DNA from: Thereva unica
Taxonomy: Eukaryota > Arthropoda > Insecta > Diptera > Therevidae
Length of the DNA stretch: 64,000 nucleotides
Assembly (NCBI GenBank): GCA_949987705.1
Contig: OX465285.1
Location: 91,149,975 to 91,213,974 of the forward strand
Reading direction: 5' to 3'
Position numbers and translations under genes: made by a program. The first letter of the stretch is position 1. Each line of letters opens with the position of its first letter. The notes under the pieces are model-generated. The model was not told the DNA's origin. It searched no databases and worked only from the letters and a program-made list of their open reading frames with translations. Positions 12,154 through 24,300 of this stretch are shown here, one piece after another.

Positions 12154-12539
12154 TTAGTTTGATGTATTCACGACGATGCGATTCTTGTATGCTCTTAACT
12201 TTTTGAAGTGTTGTTGCGATCGTATAACCCAATTACACTATCTGTTTAGACTTCATAGATTTGGCAGGACTGAAAATGCCTAATTGCATTCCTGCCTGTA
12301 TGGACTTTAGCGGAATTCACGTTTATGTTTCGAAAACATAAGTCCCAGTCAGAAGACTGTGAGAAATGAGTAAGCCCCAGCCAATTGGCCTTCCCATAAC
12401 GCCACACAGTTCTCTTAGTTGGTTTGGTTGGGATGGATAATATATATTGAAAGTAATGGGCAAGAAAAATATACCCGACTAAATCGAGTACAATACCATT
12501 GACTTATTAAAAAATAACGACAAAATGGCCAGTGTATAT

Positions 12540-14489
12540 AACAAGATAAAAGATGTACCAACATTCCCAGAAAGTCATTTCTTCAACCACCCAAAAACAA
12601 ACCAAAAAATTACATAAAACTTATTAAATCAAAAAAACAAACTAAAAATAAATAAAAATAACAAAAAAAAATTTAAGAGCAAATAAAAATTTTTATTTCA
12701 TTTTTTTATATGTGTGTATATAACATTGAATTTTTAATATTTATTTTTTTTTATATATATATAAATTTATTATAATAAATTTTTTTTGTATTGTTTTTCA
12801 AATATTTTGTTTTTCTGCTGTATAAATGATTATTAAAAATATATAATTGTATATTTAAAAAAAAAGGATTATTTACAATATAACATAACATAGCAAAGAT
12901 AATAGAAAATAGAGGCAATAAGTGCAAAATAATAATATAATAATAATAATAATTATAATAATAATAAATTGTTTAAATTTTTTTTTACCATTTTTATTTA
13001 TATAATGTTTTTTTTGTTGTTTTATTTATTTTTATTTTTTATCATTTTTTTTTGTTTCATTTGATTCATCATTTTTTTATACAAAAATTTAAAAAAATAA
13101 AATCATATTCGGAATTGTTATATGTAGGTATATATTTAATAATATTTATATATAAATACATTGCTTTTTTTAATTTTTTTTATCATTTATATATAATAAA
13201 CTTTTTTTTGTTCTTTTTTTTATACACTTAGTGTGGAATGCTAATTTAAAAAAAAAATAAAATAAATGAATAACAAAAATAGAATTTTTTTTAATAAGAT
13301 AAAAACGAAATATAGAGAGAGTTTTTGTTTTTTTTTTGTTTTTGTTTAATGTAGAGGAATTATATTTTTAATACTTTTGGATGTTCCCATTTGTATCATA
13401 ATCAGATATTTTCATTTAATTTTTAATTTTTCTTCTTCTTCTTCGTTTTTTGCATTAATATATTGTAATATTATTATGTTTCATCATTTTAATAATATAT
13501 TTTATTAATATATATATTTATTTATGTTCACCCTTTCACATCTTTTATGCATATATATATTCTTCTAGTGTAAATCAATGTTTTTTTTTAATTAAAAAAA
13601 CAAATACATATATAAAATAAAAATAAAATAATTGTATACATTTAATTTAAAAAACAAAAAAATACATTATGCTAAAAATTTATTTTATATTTCATATATA
13701 AAAACATATTTTTTTAGTTCTTTTATTGCAGCTTGACACAGATTTAAACAAATAAAAAAAAGTAACATTTATTATTTATTTATTAAAATAAAAGTGTTAA
13801 AAATTTATTGCAACAATATTTGTTTAAAAAATTATAATAAGAAATATTTTATGGAAAAAAATTAGTGGAAAATTTGTAATTTTATTTTGAGATTGGTGTG
13901 TAGCAGCAAAAATATTTATGATTTAATATTTTATCTTTGTCATTGTTTATTTGTTTTTAATTTAAAATTTTTCTAATAATTTAGTTTATTTTTCTACAAA
14001 ATAAGGAGATTGTTTTGAGACTTTTATAACATCATATAATAAATATGTTTGTGAGATCGAAATTATGGTACTGCAAGATGTGTTTATGTTATTTAGCCAA
14101 AAGGATTCACATTGGAAAATGCGTTCCTATTCTACTTTGTAGGTAGTGTCCTGATTAACAAAATGCTATATACGACACTTTTGCAGTAATATGATTTTCA
14201 ATTTGGCAGTTTAGTTTTTATTTTGTAGAATTTGATGCGTATTTGGTAAACTAACTTCTTTAATGTCGTTTTGATACATTCGAATTCCTAACTATTATTT
14301 TTTATTACATATACGAAACTTTCTCATTTAAAGATTAAAGACTAGCCCTAAGAGTTCTGTTTAAATAAACAAAACCTGCTTATACCAACAAAACATATGT
14401 CTTAACTAAAAAATATTTCTGTACAACGCAACGATGGTCAGTTGAAGCTCTTTACATTATAATATGCCCAGTGCCAGCTAATCGTCACG
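12540..14489. other. AT-rich low-complexity tract
   Basis: 12,540-14,000 is almost entirely A and T with runs, TA repeats and a few (AAT)n stretches near 12,940. 14,000-14,490 is ordinary AT-rich DNA. Nothing coding. Confidence 0.5.
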
Positions 14490-14985
14490 AAAAAAACAGC
14501 CCTCCCCCAAACTGTTAGCTGGTGTTTTACCTACAAAGGAAAGCTGCTACGCCACTTTATTCTAAATAGGAAGATGAACCAACGGCATATAGAACAACAT
14601 GTGGAGTTCCGCAGGGATCTGTCTGGGACTTTCTCCAGTGGATCACAATGTACAATAATGTATTGGGGCTAAAACCTGCCAAAAGGAGCAGTTTTCGATC
14701 GGGATTGCGGATTACATGGTGCTCGTGGGACGGCGTATCCATGAGATGGAATCGTTACAGCGGAGCCAAATACACTGCAGTGGCTGATGACGCAAGGCGA
14801 GTCTGTAAAGGAATGACAAGGAAAGTGGGACGAGTCTGTTAAAAGTCGATGGACCCAAATAGTTATCTCTAAAGTGCAGAGGTTGGTTACAAGGAAGCGT
14901 AGGAAAGAAAATTACGACCTCACTTAGTTCTTGAGTGGACACTTGGAAGAATATAGCAAATACCTCTATCACCATTACCGATGTG
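14490..14985 (+). pseudogene. R1-like reverse-transcriptase fragment
   Basis: AYRTTCGVPQGSVWDFLQW followed by MYNNVLGLKPAK matches the 'GVPQGSVLGPxLWNxxYD' catalytic-fold block of R1-clade RT, with the Leu-Gly after SV changed. Later frames give WTQIVISKVQRLVTRKRR and SGHLEEYSKYLYHH, resembling the C-terminal 'LTQxLTGHGxFxxYL' region. A large part between these (including YADD) is missing, so this copy is deleted as well as frameshifted. Confidence 0.65.
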
Positions 14986-15949
14986 CATGCCGGCTCAGGT
15001 ATCCGGGATAATATAGAGCACGTTTTCGTGTATTCTGTAAGGTTTGGCGTATATAGTTCGGAACTAGAGGTAATATGTTAACTAGGCATTGTTACCCCCA
15101 ATTTTTAAAAGCAGTCGAAAGTCACGGGAAATGAGCAATAAATTTTGAAGTCTAAGTTTTCTTTTGATCGTCGCAGGACTTTTAAATTTTTGATGTGATT
15201 GCAAATCGTTGACATTTTCGAAACTTTAAAAACCTTCCAGATTAAGGATTTTGATATAATCTAAAATTGACTCGGGATTCATATCGCGATGGAAGAGACA
15301 ATTTCCTCCTCGCTACAGCCTCACAGTCGCACAGTTACAATCAATTACGAACCTTATTCTGCTTAGATGATAATTGAACGAAAAGTGCCCCCTCAGGAGT
15401 AGAGATGGACAACTCAGATCTGAGTCAGCTCAAAGATCCGCATCTTTGATACGAGTCAATGAATGGGTTCGCACTTCTGAGCTCATTCGATTCTTGAGTC
15501 GATTCTTAAAGAGTCACGGGTCTTTCATGAACGACTAGTTCTTATGAAATTTAAACTCTTAGATGCTGCATTAGTTCAAATAGTATAACGAATGCGAAAG
15601 ATTGTACTTGTGATTTAAACAAGTCATTGAAGAGGTTTACTTCGAAATACAATTAAAAACTATGTTCTAGACTTTATACTTGATTCAATCTGTAAAAAAT
15701 GAATGCAAGAAATATAAAATAGCTAAATATTGTGTGAAATATCTTGAATATTCATCAAAACTGCTACGGGAACTGAAATTCACAATACTGTATTAATTTA
15801 CTTCTAATCTGTTAACTTGTTTAACTACTATACTAATAAGCTGTATTGAATCGTAAGCTCCCAATTAAAAAATCAATCAATCGTGATGTTTCCAAACTGA
15901 TGTTTCGAAATAGCTTTGTAATATAAAATTAAGAAAATAAAGATGCTAT
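14986..15949. other. non-genic stretch with a GAGTC-rich repeat at about 15,400-15,545
   Basis: 15,400-15,545 contains GTAGAGATGGACAACTCAGA, then repeated GAGTC/GACTC-type words (GAGTCAGCTCAAAGATCCG, GAGTCGATTCTTAAAGAGTC). It looks like a short interspersed element end. The rest shows nothing recognisable. Confidence 0.35.
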
Positions 15950-17857
15950 GACTTTAACATATTGATGTTTATATTTAAACTTGCAGCAAAAAGCAAATAA
16001 TATACAGAATTTAACTATATGTATATAAACGATAACAACAAAATAAAATATTGAGTTAAACTTACTTCTACTAAGTCCATAAAGCCCAAACACCAGCTGA
16101 TACACATATTTTTTATACTCTCCTACGACATTGTTAATTATACAATATAAAAACATTAATTTATACCCAATACATTATTTTTTTAATTCTTTCGTCATCA
16201 TAATATTTATGATTTTATTTAAATCTCCATTTTTTTTTGGAAATTTTCGTTAAGTTTTCTTTTCATTCGTTTCTTTTGAGCTACAGTCCTGTATGTATAA
16301 ACAATTTATGTTTTTAATCGTTTCAATAATATTACATATTAAGAATTCATGTTTATAATATTGTTTTATTTTAATTGTAAAATTTTTTAGCTTTAGTTGC
16401 ATGTATATATAAAAAAAATGTTTTTTTTAAACCGTATTTTTTGTTTGTTTGTTTGTTTTTTGTACATCAGTAAATAAAGTATACTTAAATACATAATACA
16501 AAATTTATTATTTTATTTTTATTGAAGGAATGTAAATTATAATAATTATTTAATGTATATAGAAACATAAAAAAAATAGTTTATTGTATTATAAAGTAAT
16601 ATAGTAGTTGTTTCCCATATTTTTTTTTTACTAAATACGCTTTAGTCTCAACAAAAAAAAAACAAGATTAGTTAACTGCTGATAAACAATATAATATTTT
16701 TATTGTTTCTCTTTTAGTTTTTGTTTTATTATCGTATATCGATAGTAATAATAATATTTTAAAAAGGGGCAGTATATGTAATTTGAAATAATATATGTAT
16801 TTTGGAAAATATTTAAAAAAAAAACGATACAAGTCTCTTTCGATAGTGTATTACATATTATAACAAAAATATGATTTATGTTTTTTTTTAGTTCTCTTTA
16901 AACTTTAATGCTGCTACATACAATCATAAACAAAAAAAATAATAATAATAATTATCTAATGGAATATTATCATTTCACCCAAAATCAAACTGAATTTATA
17001 CAAAAATTTTGTATACATTATATATAGAGATTATAAACATTATTATTATTAATATTATAGCAAGACAGTCACAGTTCAGTTGGGTGTCATGGATTAAATT
17101 ATAAAAAAAAATAATAATAGTAATTTTGTTATTATAAATTGCATGATAATTTCACTATGTGGATTATATCTCACTTTCATATTTAAAAAAAAAAACAAAA
17201 AAAAACAAAAAAATATTAAATGTACATTTATGCATATTTTTTTATGTTATAAAAGTAAAAAAAAATTAACAAAATTAGCCAAAATATTAATTAAACAGAA
17301 ACAAAAAAGAGATTTTAATTTTACATATAGCAAGTTACATAAAAAAAATAAGAAGAGACAAATAGTTAACACTTAGGACACTTTTCTTGTGTAATTAATC
17401 GTTTTTTTGTTTTTGTTTTATTTTTTAATAATTACCACTTTTATTTAATATGCTTTTATTTTTTTTATTATTTTCTTTTAAATAATTTTTCATCTTTAGT
17501 TAACAAAGTTGAGCAATAATTGTTTTTTTTTTATATATATAATATACCTATAACCCCCTAACACAAAAAAATAAAAGTAATTACATATTATGAAAAATTA
17601 CTTCAGTTTTTCTTTCTTCTTTTTTTTAATTAATTTATTTATTTAAATCATTTTATTTATTTATTTCATTTTTGTTTTAACCTAATCACTTGAGACATAG
17701 ACTGCATGAATTAAATTTGTTTTTTTATTATTTATATTTTCATTTTATAAATTTTTTATGTTTATTTGTTGTTTTATGTTTCTCTTTACTTTTTTTTTTT
17801 GTTTTTTGTTTCATAAATGATTTATTTTATTTTGTTTATTTTTTTTTATGCTTAATT
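15950..17857 (-). other. AT-rich flank downstream of FNDC3 stop, expected to hold its 3' UTR
   Basis: The sequence directly after the FNDC3 stop (17858) is AT-rich for nearly 2 kb. AATAAA-type signals occur many times on the minus strand by composition alone, so I cannot choose a cleavage site. No coding sequence is seen. Confidence 0.5.
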
Positions 17858-18349
17858 TTATCTCATAAACATTCTAACTAAAGCGGCAAAACATATAGTT
17901 GCAACAAAAAATGAAAACATCCATAGTATAGCCTTTTCTTGATCGCTAAAACGTTTACGATTTGAATAAATTGAGGACATTTTACCTACATAACGTCTAA
18001 CAGCACCGCTGCCACCTTTGGTAAAATCATCAGAATGATTAGCTGCTATATCTGAGCATGCACCATTAACAGCTTGTCGATTATGATGATTATTATTATG
18101 GTGATGATGGTGATGATGTTGTTGGTTATGATGATGATGTAATAGATTTGTACTGGACATCGTATGGGCAGCATCAATACTATCCGATGATGATATCCTA
18201 TGTGGCACTTGATAACGTAATGGATTTGTATATGTACCCATTAAATCTCCATTTGTTGTTGTTACACGTACTGGACATACACGAAAGAAATAAACAGTAC
18301 CTGGTTCCAAATTTTCAATTGTATATCGTGTTTCTGGACCACGGTATAT
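17858..18349 (-). CDS. FNDC3: FNDC3 last coding exon: end of FN3 domain 9, His-rich linker, tail anchor, stop
   Basis: The acceptor is TTTTAG at 18355-18350 and the exon opens in phase 0 with IYRGPETRYTIENL, which completes the ninth FN3 domain begun in the previous exon. A low-complexity linker with His/Asn/Gln runs follows (about 18070-18140, CAT/CAC codon repeats). Next come a basic stretch (RRYVGKMSSIYSNRKRF) and a hydrophobic segment (ILWMFSFFVATICFAALV) ending RMFMR and TAA at 17858-17860. A single C-terminal membrane segment with almost nothing after it is the tail-anchor layout of FNDC3 proteins, so the FN3 array should face the cytosol. The His run is long and could vary in length between strains. 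The linker would otherwise look like random AT-rich DNA, but it lies in frame between conserved blocks. Confidence 0.93.
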   Translation of the reverse strand: MYRGPETRYTIENLEPGTVYFFRVCPVRVTTTNGDLMGTYTNPLRYQVPHRISSSDSIDAAHTMSSTNLLHHHHNQQHHHHHHHNNNHHNRQAVNGACSDIAANHSDDFTKGGSGAVRRYVGKMSSIYSNRKRFSDQEKAILWMFSFFVATICFAALVRMFMR

Positions 18350-21300
18350 CTAAAAGAAAAACACAAAAAAAAATTATTAATAACATTTGTAGATAAGGGG
18401 CCATCCATGAATTACGTCACACGTTAAGGGGGAGGGAGGGGGTCGACGAAGTGTGACATTGCGTGACAAGGGGTGGAAGGGGTCCTAAATTTCTTTACGT
18501 CACATTTAAAAATCTTATATAACCAGACTGATAGAAAAATTGTCTTGACTCCAGCAAGAGAGGAAACCGAACACGTGCCATTGAGAGTTATCCAACTTCT
18601 CCAAGCGTCGTTCGATGGCTCGACCAGCAGCGTTCGTATTCAAAGCGACTTATCCGAGGAGTTCCCGATTCAAACGGGTGTTCGACAGGGAAACGTCGCT
18701 TCGCCACTTCTCTTCAATGTTGTGATCGGCGCGATTATGCGTGAAGCATTCAATGGACGACTCGGAATTCGATACGACGACAACAACTTCATAACCGACT
18801 TAATATTCGCCGACAATAGCGCCGTCTTTGCCGACACGGATGCCGAAGCAGTGGACTTCTTATACGACATTTCCCGAACCGCCCAGTCATACGGGTTAAA
18901 AATCAATGCAGAAAAGACCAAAGTGCTCACAAAGGAGCAGTGAGTGTTCACCTCGATGGATCCTAAATCGAATAGGTTCCGAGGTTGCAATATTTGGGAT
19001 CATTGGTTGAGGAAACGAAAGTAGGCTGACGTTCACAGCCGCATCAGTCAGGCAACAGGAACATTCTCCTCGCTCAAGAGATGCATATGGAAACGAACAA
19101 ATATTTCCATCAAAACAAAAGTACGCCTTTACCGAACGTTGATCCTTCCTTTTCTTCTTTATGGATCTGAAGCGTGCACACTGCTAAAACTGCGATGCTT
19201 GAGGCAGATCCGCGGTGTCTAACTCCGCGATCGCCTTCGAAACGAGAGTTCGACAAAGATGCGATCAGCAGACACTGATCGAAGAATTAATACAAAAACG
19301 TCGACTTCGGTGGTTTGGACATGTTTGCCGAATGGATGATAACCGCTTGCCACGTAAACTTCTCTGGCGAGACCGTCCCGCAGACTGGAGAATCCAGCGA
19401 TTGGCACCGAAGAAGACCTGGCTAAAGAATATCGAGGGTGACCTAAAGAATCAACGGTTATCAGTTACCGAGTCTCGAGACGTCGCCAAAAACTGGCAAT
19501 ACAGTTCGAGACCCAGCGGTACCAACCGCAGCGGGGACGTCCCGCTCGGTCCGCCAGCTAACGGATCAAAAAAGAAGAAGAGACTGTTAGAAATATTGTC
19601 TTGATTTCAGCAATTCGATAGTCTTCGTTTCGTTGTCTTGAGTAGACAAACTTTTCAGTCTTAAGGGGTCGTCCATTAATTACATGAGGCCTTTAGGGGG
19701 GGGGGAAGGGGGTCGAACCGAATCTCACCCAATCTCACGTAGGGCAGACAGGGGTCTCGGCAAATATCACGTAATTTTTTTCATCAAGAAACAGTGTAAA
19801 ATTGTTAGAAAACTGGGTTAAATTAAGTAAAACATGTTTCTCCGATAACGACCCCCATTCACTTACAGGCCGCCAGCAGGCCAGAACGACAGACACGGCC
19901 CGATGAAAGCCACACTTCGCTATGAATAATGAAGTGTTTGTGCCTTTGTTCATTGTCCTACACAACGAACAGAAAATGAACGCGCAATATGGCATACTGC
20001 ACCGGTCGCAAAAAAACCAACCCCACCCTGCCTCCTATGCCAGTAGAAAACCACGATCATACACTCTGGTAGTGCAGAAGAGTGATATAAAAAGGGTCTT
20101 AAATTAGGTAATTCAGGGCGACAACTCGTCTGCTTGGGCCAGAAAAAAAAACAAATGAAAAAAAACTATACGTCGAGGAAGCAGAGTGTCGTGGTCTGCG
20201 AAATTCTACAGAATACAAAGTATATCGGAAGTCTTAAAGTTCATGAATGAGAAGGATGGCAGAGACGCTGGAGGAAACAAGTAAAATCAAGATGAAAGTT
20301 CACTCTCCAAGAAGATTCTTCTCGGGTAGGCATTGGGATTATTTGAAATCAAATGAAAACGAGGTTGAACCGAGTTTTGGTAGGATCGTGACGAAGAGGG
20401 GTTGAAACCTGCTATAGAAACCATTTCTCCCATTCAAGAAATCGCGGCTTGGCGAAATATTCTTCGCTTTCTCCAATGCGACAAGAAGGTCATTGCACTT
20501 AAACAGGGGCGGTGCTTTCATGTTGGCAAATGGTGCACTTGCACCGGGCGCAATTCATTGCGATCAAAAAATGAGGAGCATACTGGCTTATAGCAGCGGG
20601 CACAAAAAAACCCAAGCCCCGGCATTGATCAGACAATTATACTTTTGCTATACTTCCAAAATGGTACTCCCCGTCGTCCTTCAGACCTATGTTAACCTGC
20701 TGCATCGAAAGAGTTAAAAGCCACCAGCGCGAAACAAGCAAACGGAGGGCGACTTTGGCTTTTTAGTCGTTTCTAAATGACGGCTCTGTTTTTATACGTC
20801 GAGTGCGTGGTGCAAATCGCGTAGTGCACCACCCTTGGTATATTTCCTACATAGAAACTCAAACCAGACCAGCCGCCAAGTTGTGACGAGTTTAGTTACA
20901 AAATGCCTATATTGCTCAGGTTCGTTAGTCAACAAAGATCCCCCAGCGAGAAATATTAGAAAGAGAAGTAGAGAGGTGCGTTTACAAACTTTAATTTGGG
21001 TAAAAGTGCGCTACTGGGCAAAAGGGGAGGGGCAGTCTCACAAATGTGACCAGCTGTGACAAGAAAAAGGGAGGGCTCAAAAAATTGTGAAATTCGCGTG
21101 ACGTAATTTATGAATGGTCCCTAAAAATAAATAGTAATTAAGCCTTACCTCAATATAATCAGATTCTTTAACACATGAACGTTGTAGTATATACTCAATT
21201 GGATCCATAAATGTATTTTTACTATGTTGCCATTCAATAGTTAATACATTACTAGAATATGGAGTACCTGCGATTCCGGTTAAATTACTATGACTACCAC

Positions 21301-24300
21301 TAATTGAAGGATTTGCACTAGTATTATTACTGCTGTTACAATTCGTATCAACAATTCTTGGCGCTTTTATATTACTTGGTAGTGTTGCTGTTGTTTTAAA
21401 TATATATTCCTCGGAATATTCACCATAGCCAGCACGATCAGTTTCAGCGCATATCCTAAATATATATGATGTTTGCTCCTGTAATTTATTAACTTTACAC
21501 ATAAAACTTGCGCCCTTGTAAACAATTTGAAATTCTTTTGATCTATTATTATACATTTCAACATAATAGTTGATAAAATCGATATTTTTACCTTCACCCC
21601 ATTTTAATTTAATAAAATTATGACCAGCCCCTGTACATTCTAGTTTTGGCGGTTCAGGTGGTGGTGGCAGAGTTGTTAGCTTAATTGGATTTGAAAATTG
21701 GCCAGAACCAATTCCATTCACAGCCTGGACTTTAAATTTGTAACTTGTTTCAGATGCTAAATTTGTGATTGTATATTCAGTGATATTATCATCAGTCGAT
21801 ACTGATTTATCGCCATATTCAATAATATAATATTGTATATCCGAACCATTCGATTCTGGCTCTGACCAACTTAATGTTACCTCATGTGCTGTGATCTCGT
21901 ATGCCTTAACTTGCGGGGCTGATGGAGCCGATGCTGGTGTCTGAGTTGATACTATCGAAGAATAAGGGCTGGTACCAGCTAAGTTTGATGCATTTAGACG
22001 GAAATAGTATATTGTATATGGGATTAAATTACGGATATCTGCACTTGTGTGTATACCCTGGTAGCAAATTTTAAAGCTATCGTTTGATTCATCTGAGGAA
22101 GAACTTTCTAGTCGATATTCAGTTATTGGTGCACCATTTATAATTGGCTCCTTCCATGACACTGTTAAGTGTGTTGCTGATCGTACAACAACATTTGGTG
22201 CATCTGGAGCTAATGGTGGTGCTGCTCCAGCTAAAAATGTTAAAGCATCTGACCATGGCCCAGAGCCTATTCGATTCACAGCACGTACACAAGCCTGATA
22301 GGCTTGGCCAGGACTCAATTCATTCACAACACAATACGAATCCTTTCCGCGATATACAATATCATTAGCATGATTTTCACCATCTAATTGCAATTCATAT
22401 TCTATAACTGGTGCTCCACCATTATAATCAGGCTTCTCCCATCTCAAAACAGCTGCAAACGGTCCTGGCGGATTGTCACAGAATGGACGATCTGGTGTAC
22501 CAGGTACTACAGCTTCTGTTGTTATAGTGCAAACATCAGAAAATCCACTAGTACCACCGGGACCTTCGCATGCTACACGTACCTGATAAGTGGTACCTGG
22601 ACTTAAACGATCACAAACTGCTTCTGGCTCGCTCCCTGTATATATCCGTTCAAATTTTGCACCAGATGTTATTTCTAAGAAATATTTGCGTATATCTGCA
22701 CCGCCTCGATCGTTCGGTGGATCCCATTTCACTTTGAAATGTGTACCATGTATTTTGCCTTTTATTTGGGGTTTAGCTGGCCTTCCGGGCCTTTCAGGAT
22801 GAGTCTTATATGTTACATCACTAGACCATGGCGAAGATCCCGCTTCGTTGTCAGCTCTTAGTCTAAATTGGTAGGAAGTAGCTCTTTTCAAGCCTTTACA
22901 TTCATAAGTCGTTTCTAGGCCATTATACATATTAAGGAAACCATGTCCAGAATCTCGATCAGCCATCTGAAGTGTAAATTCTTCATCTTGAGCTCGCCTC
23001 TCCCATGCTAAACGGAGGGAATGAGATGTTGCAGACTGTAATGTTGGTGGTTTTGGTGCTAACGGTGGATTACCACATGTACTATAGATTATTGTATCAG
23101 AATACGCCGATGAACCACATTCATTAACTGCCGATAAACGAAAACTATATGGCGTGGATGGTTGCAGTTTGTTTAATGTATACTGTTTTCCTTTTGTTTT
23201 AATTATCTCAACAAAATCCTCCCCTTTACCTTCATCACATTCTAATATATAGTTGAGAATATGCGATCCATTGTCTGGGGGAGCATTCCAACGGAGCTGG
23301 AGGGAATTTTTTGTGCGAGCTATCAATTTTGGGGCAATTGGCTGATCTGGCTGACATGGTGGTGTTTTAAAAACGGTAGCATCAGATGCGGAACCTTGTA
23401 GTTTTTCAAAATGAACCTAAAAAAATGTTTTATTAGAAATAATAACTAAAATACCCTGGTTAAAAAATTACCTGTAAACACACGAAATACTCCTGCCCTG
23501 GCCTTAGATCTTGTATTAAGCAAACATATGACTCTCCCTTGAAGATTATCTTGTACTTCCCCTCTTTACCTCGATCGCTAAGTAATACATCGTATCGAAG
23601 ATCTCTGCTGTTTACAAGATTTTCAGATACTGGGGGTGCTTCCCATCGAAGCATTGCAGAACGTGAAGTAATTTCAGATACCTAAAAGTGTTATAATTTA
23701 AATTAAGCTCTTTTGTTAAAATATGTTGTTTGTTGGTTTAGCTAAAGTCGACCAAAATATGTCTACAAATGTAATAGTTCACAGTAAAGGACCTCTTGTT
23801 TTTAATGATTAGTAACAAGCTGAAACTTCGCGAGTAGCTTCCCTTTGTCCAACTTTTCTATTTGCGAAAATTCTCGATAGTGGTACCTAATGATGAATCA
23901 CGTGGGCGTACAACGTGGACATCAATAGATGATGGAATAAAAAATTTAAGGAAATGTTACTTTTTGCGTGGAAGATGAGCAGGACAGAGTAGACAGAATT
24001 TTGCCCTGGAGAACCAAGCACTATTAAGTCATTCCGCCCTTTAAATCGAAATCAGAGCACAGAGATCTGAGAATCGACATTTAGTCGAATTCAGTGAAGA
24101 TTGCCCTGTGAACAATATCTCAGAGGCCTCCGAACACTCAATCTTCGTGAGGAAGGACGTACTCGTGCGAATCTTCCAAACGTTGAATAATAAAAAATCA
24201 GTGGCGATCGACATACCTGGAACTTAACGTTCGTACGTAAAGAAACAGTCTACGGGAGCATGCCTCGACAAATTGGAGAAGGCTTTCGACTCTGTATGGG

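Larger units (their letters stand above)
18397..21121. mobile_element. 2.7-kb TIR element filling the last FNDC3 intron
   Basis: The left end GGGGCCATCCATGAATTACG-TCAC is matched in reverse complement by the right end GTGACGTAATTTATGAATGG-TCCC, about 24 bp with few mismatches. TAA flanks both ends (18394-18396 and 21122-21124). The TWA duplication and G-rich ends suggest a PIF/Harbinger-like non-autonomous element; the superfamily is inference. Inside are an RTE retrotransposon fragment (about 18,505-19,605) and the end of a related TIR element (19,665 on). Removing the element and one TAA leaves a 71-nt intron. Confidence 0.75.

Noticed and set aside
17143..17881. Open frames of Lys- or Phe/Leu-rich peptides in AT-rich DNA
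   Set aside because: Low-complexity composition effect downstream of the FNDC3 stop.
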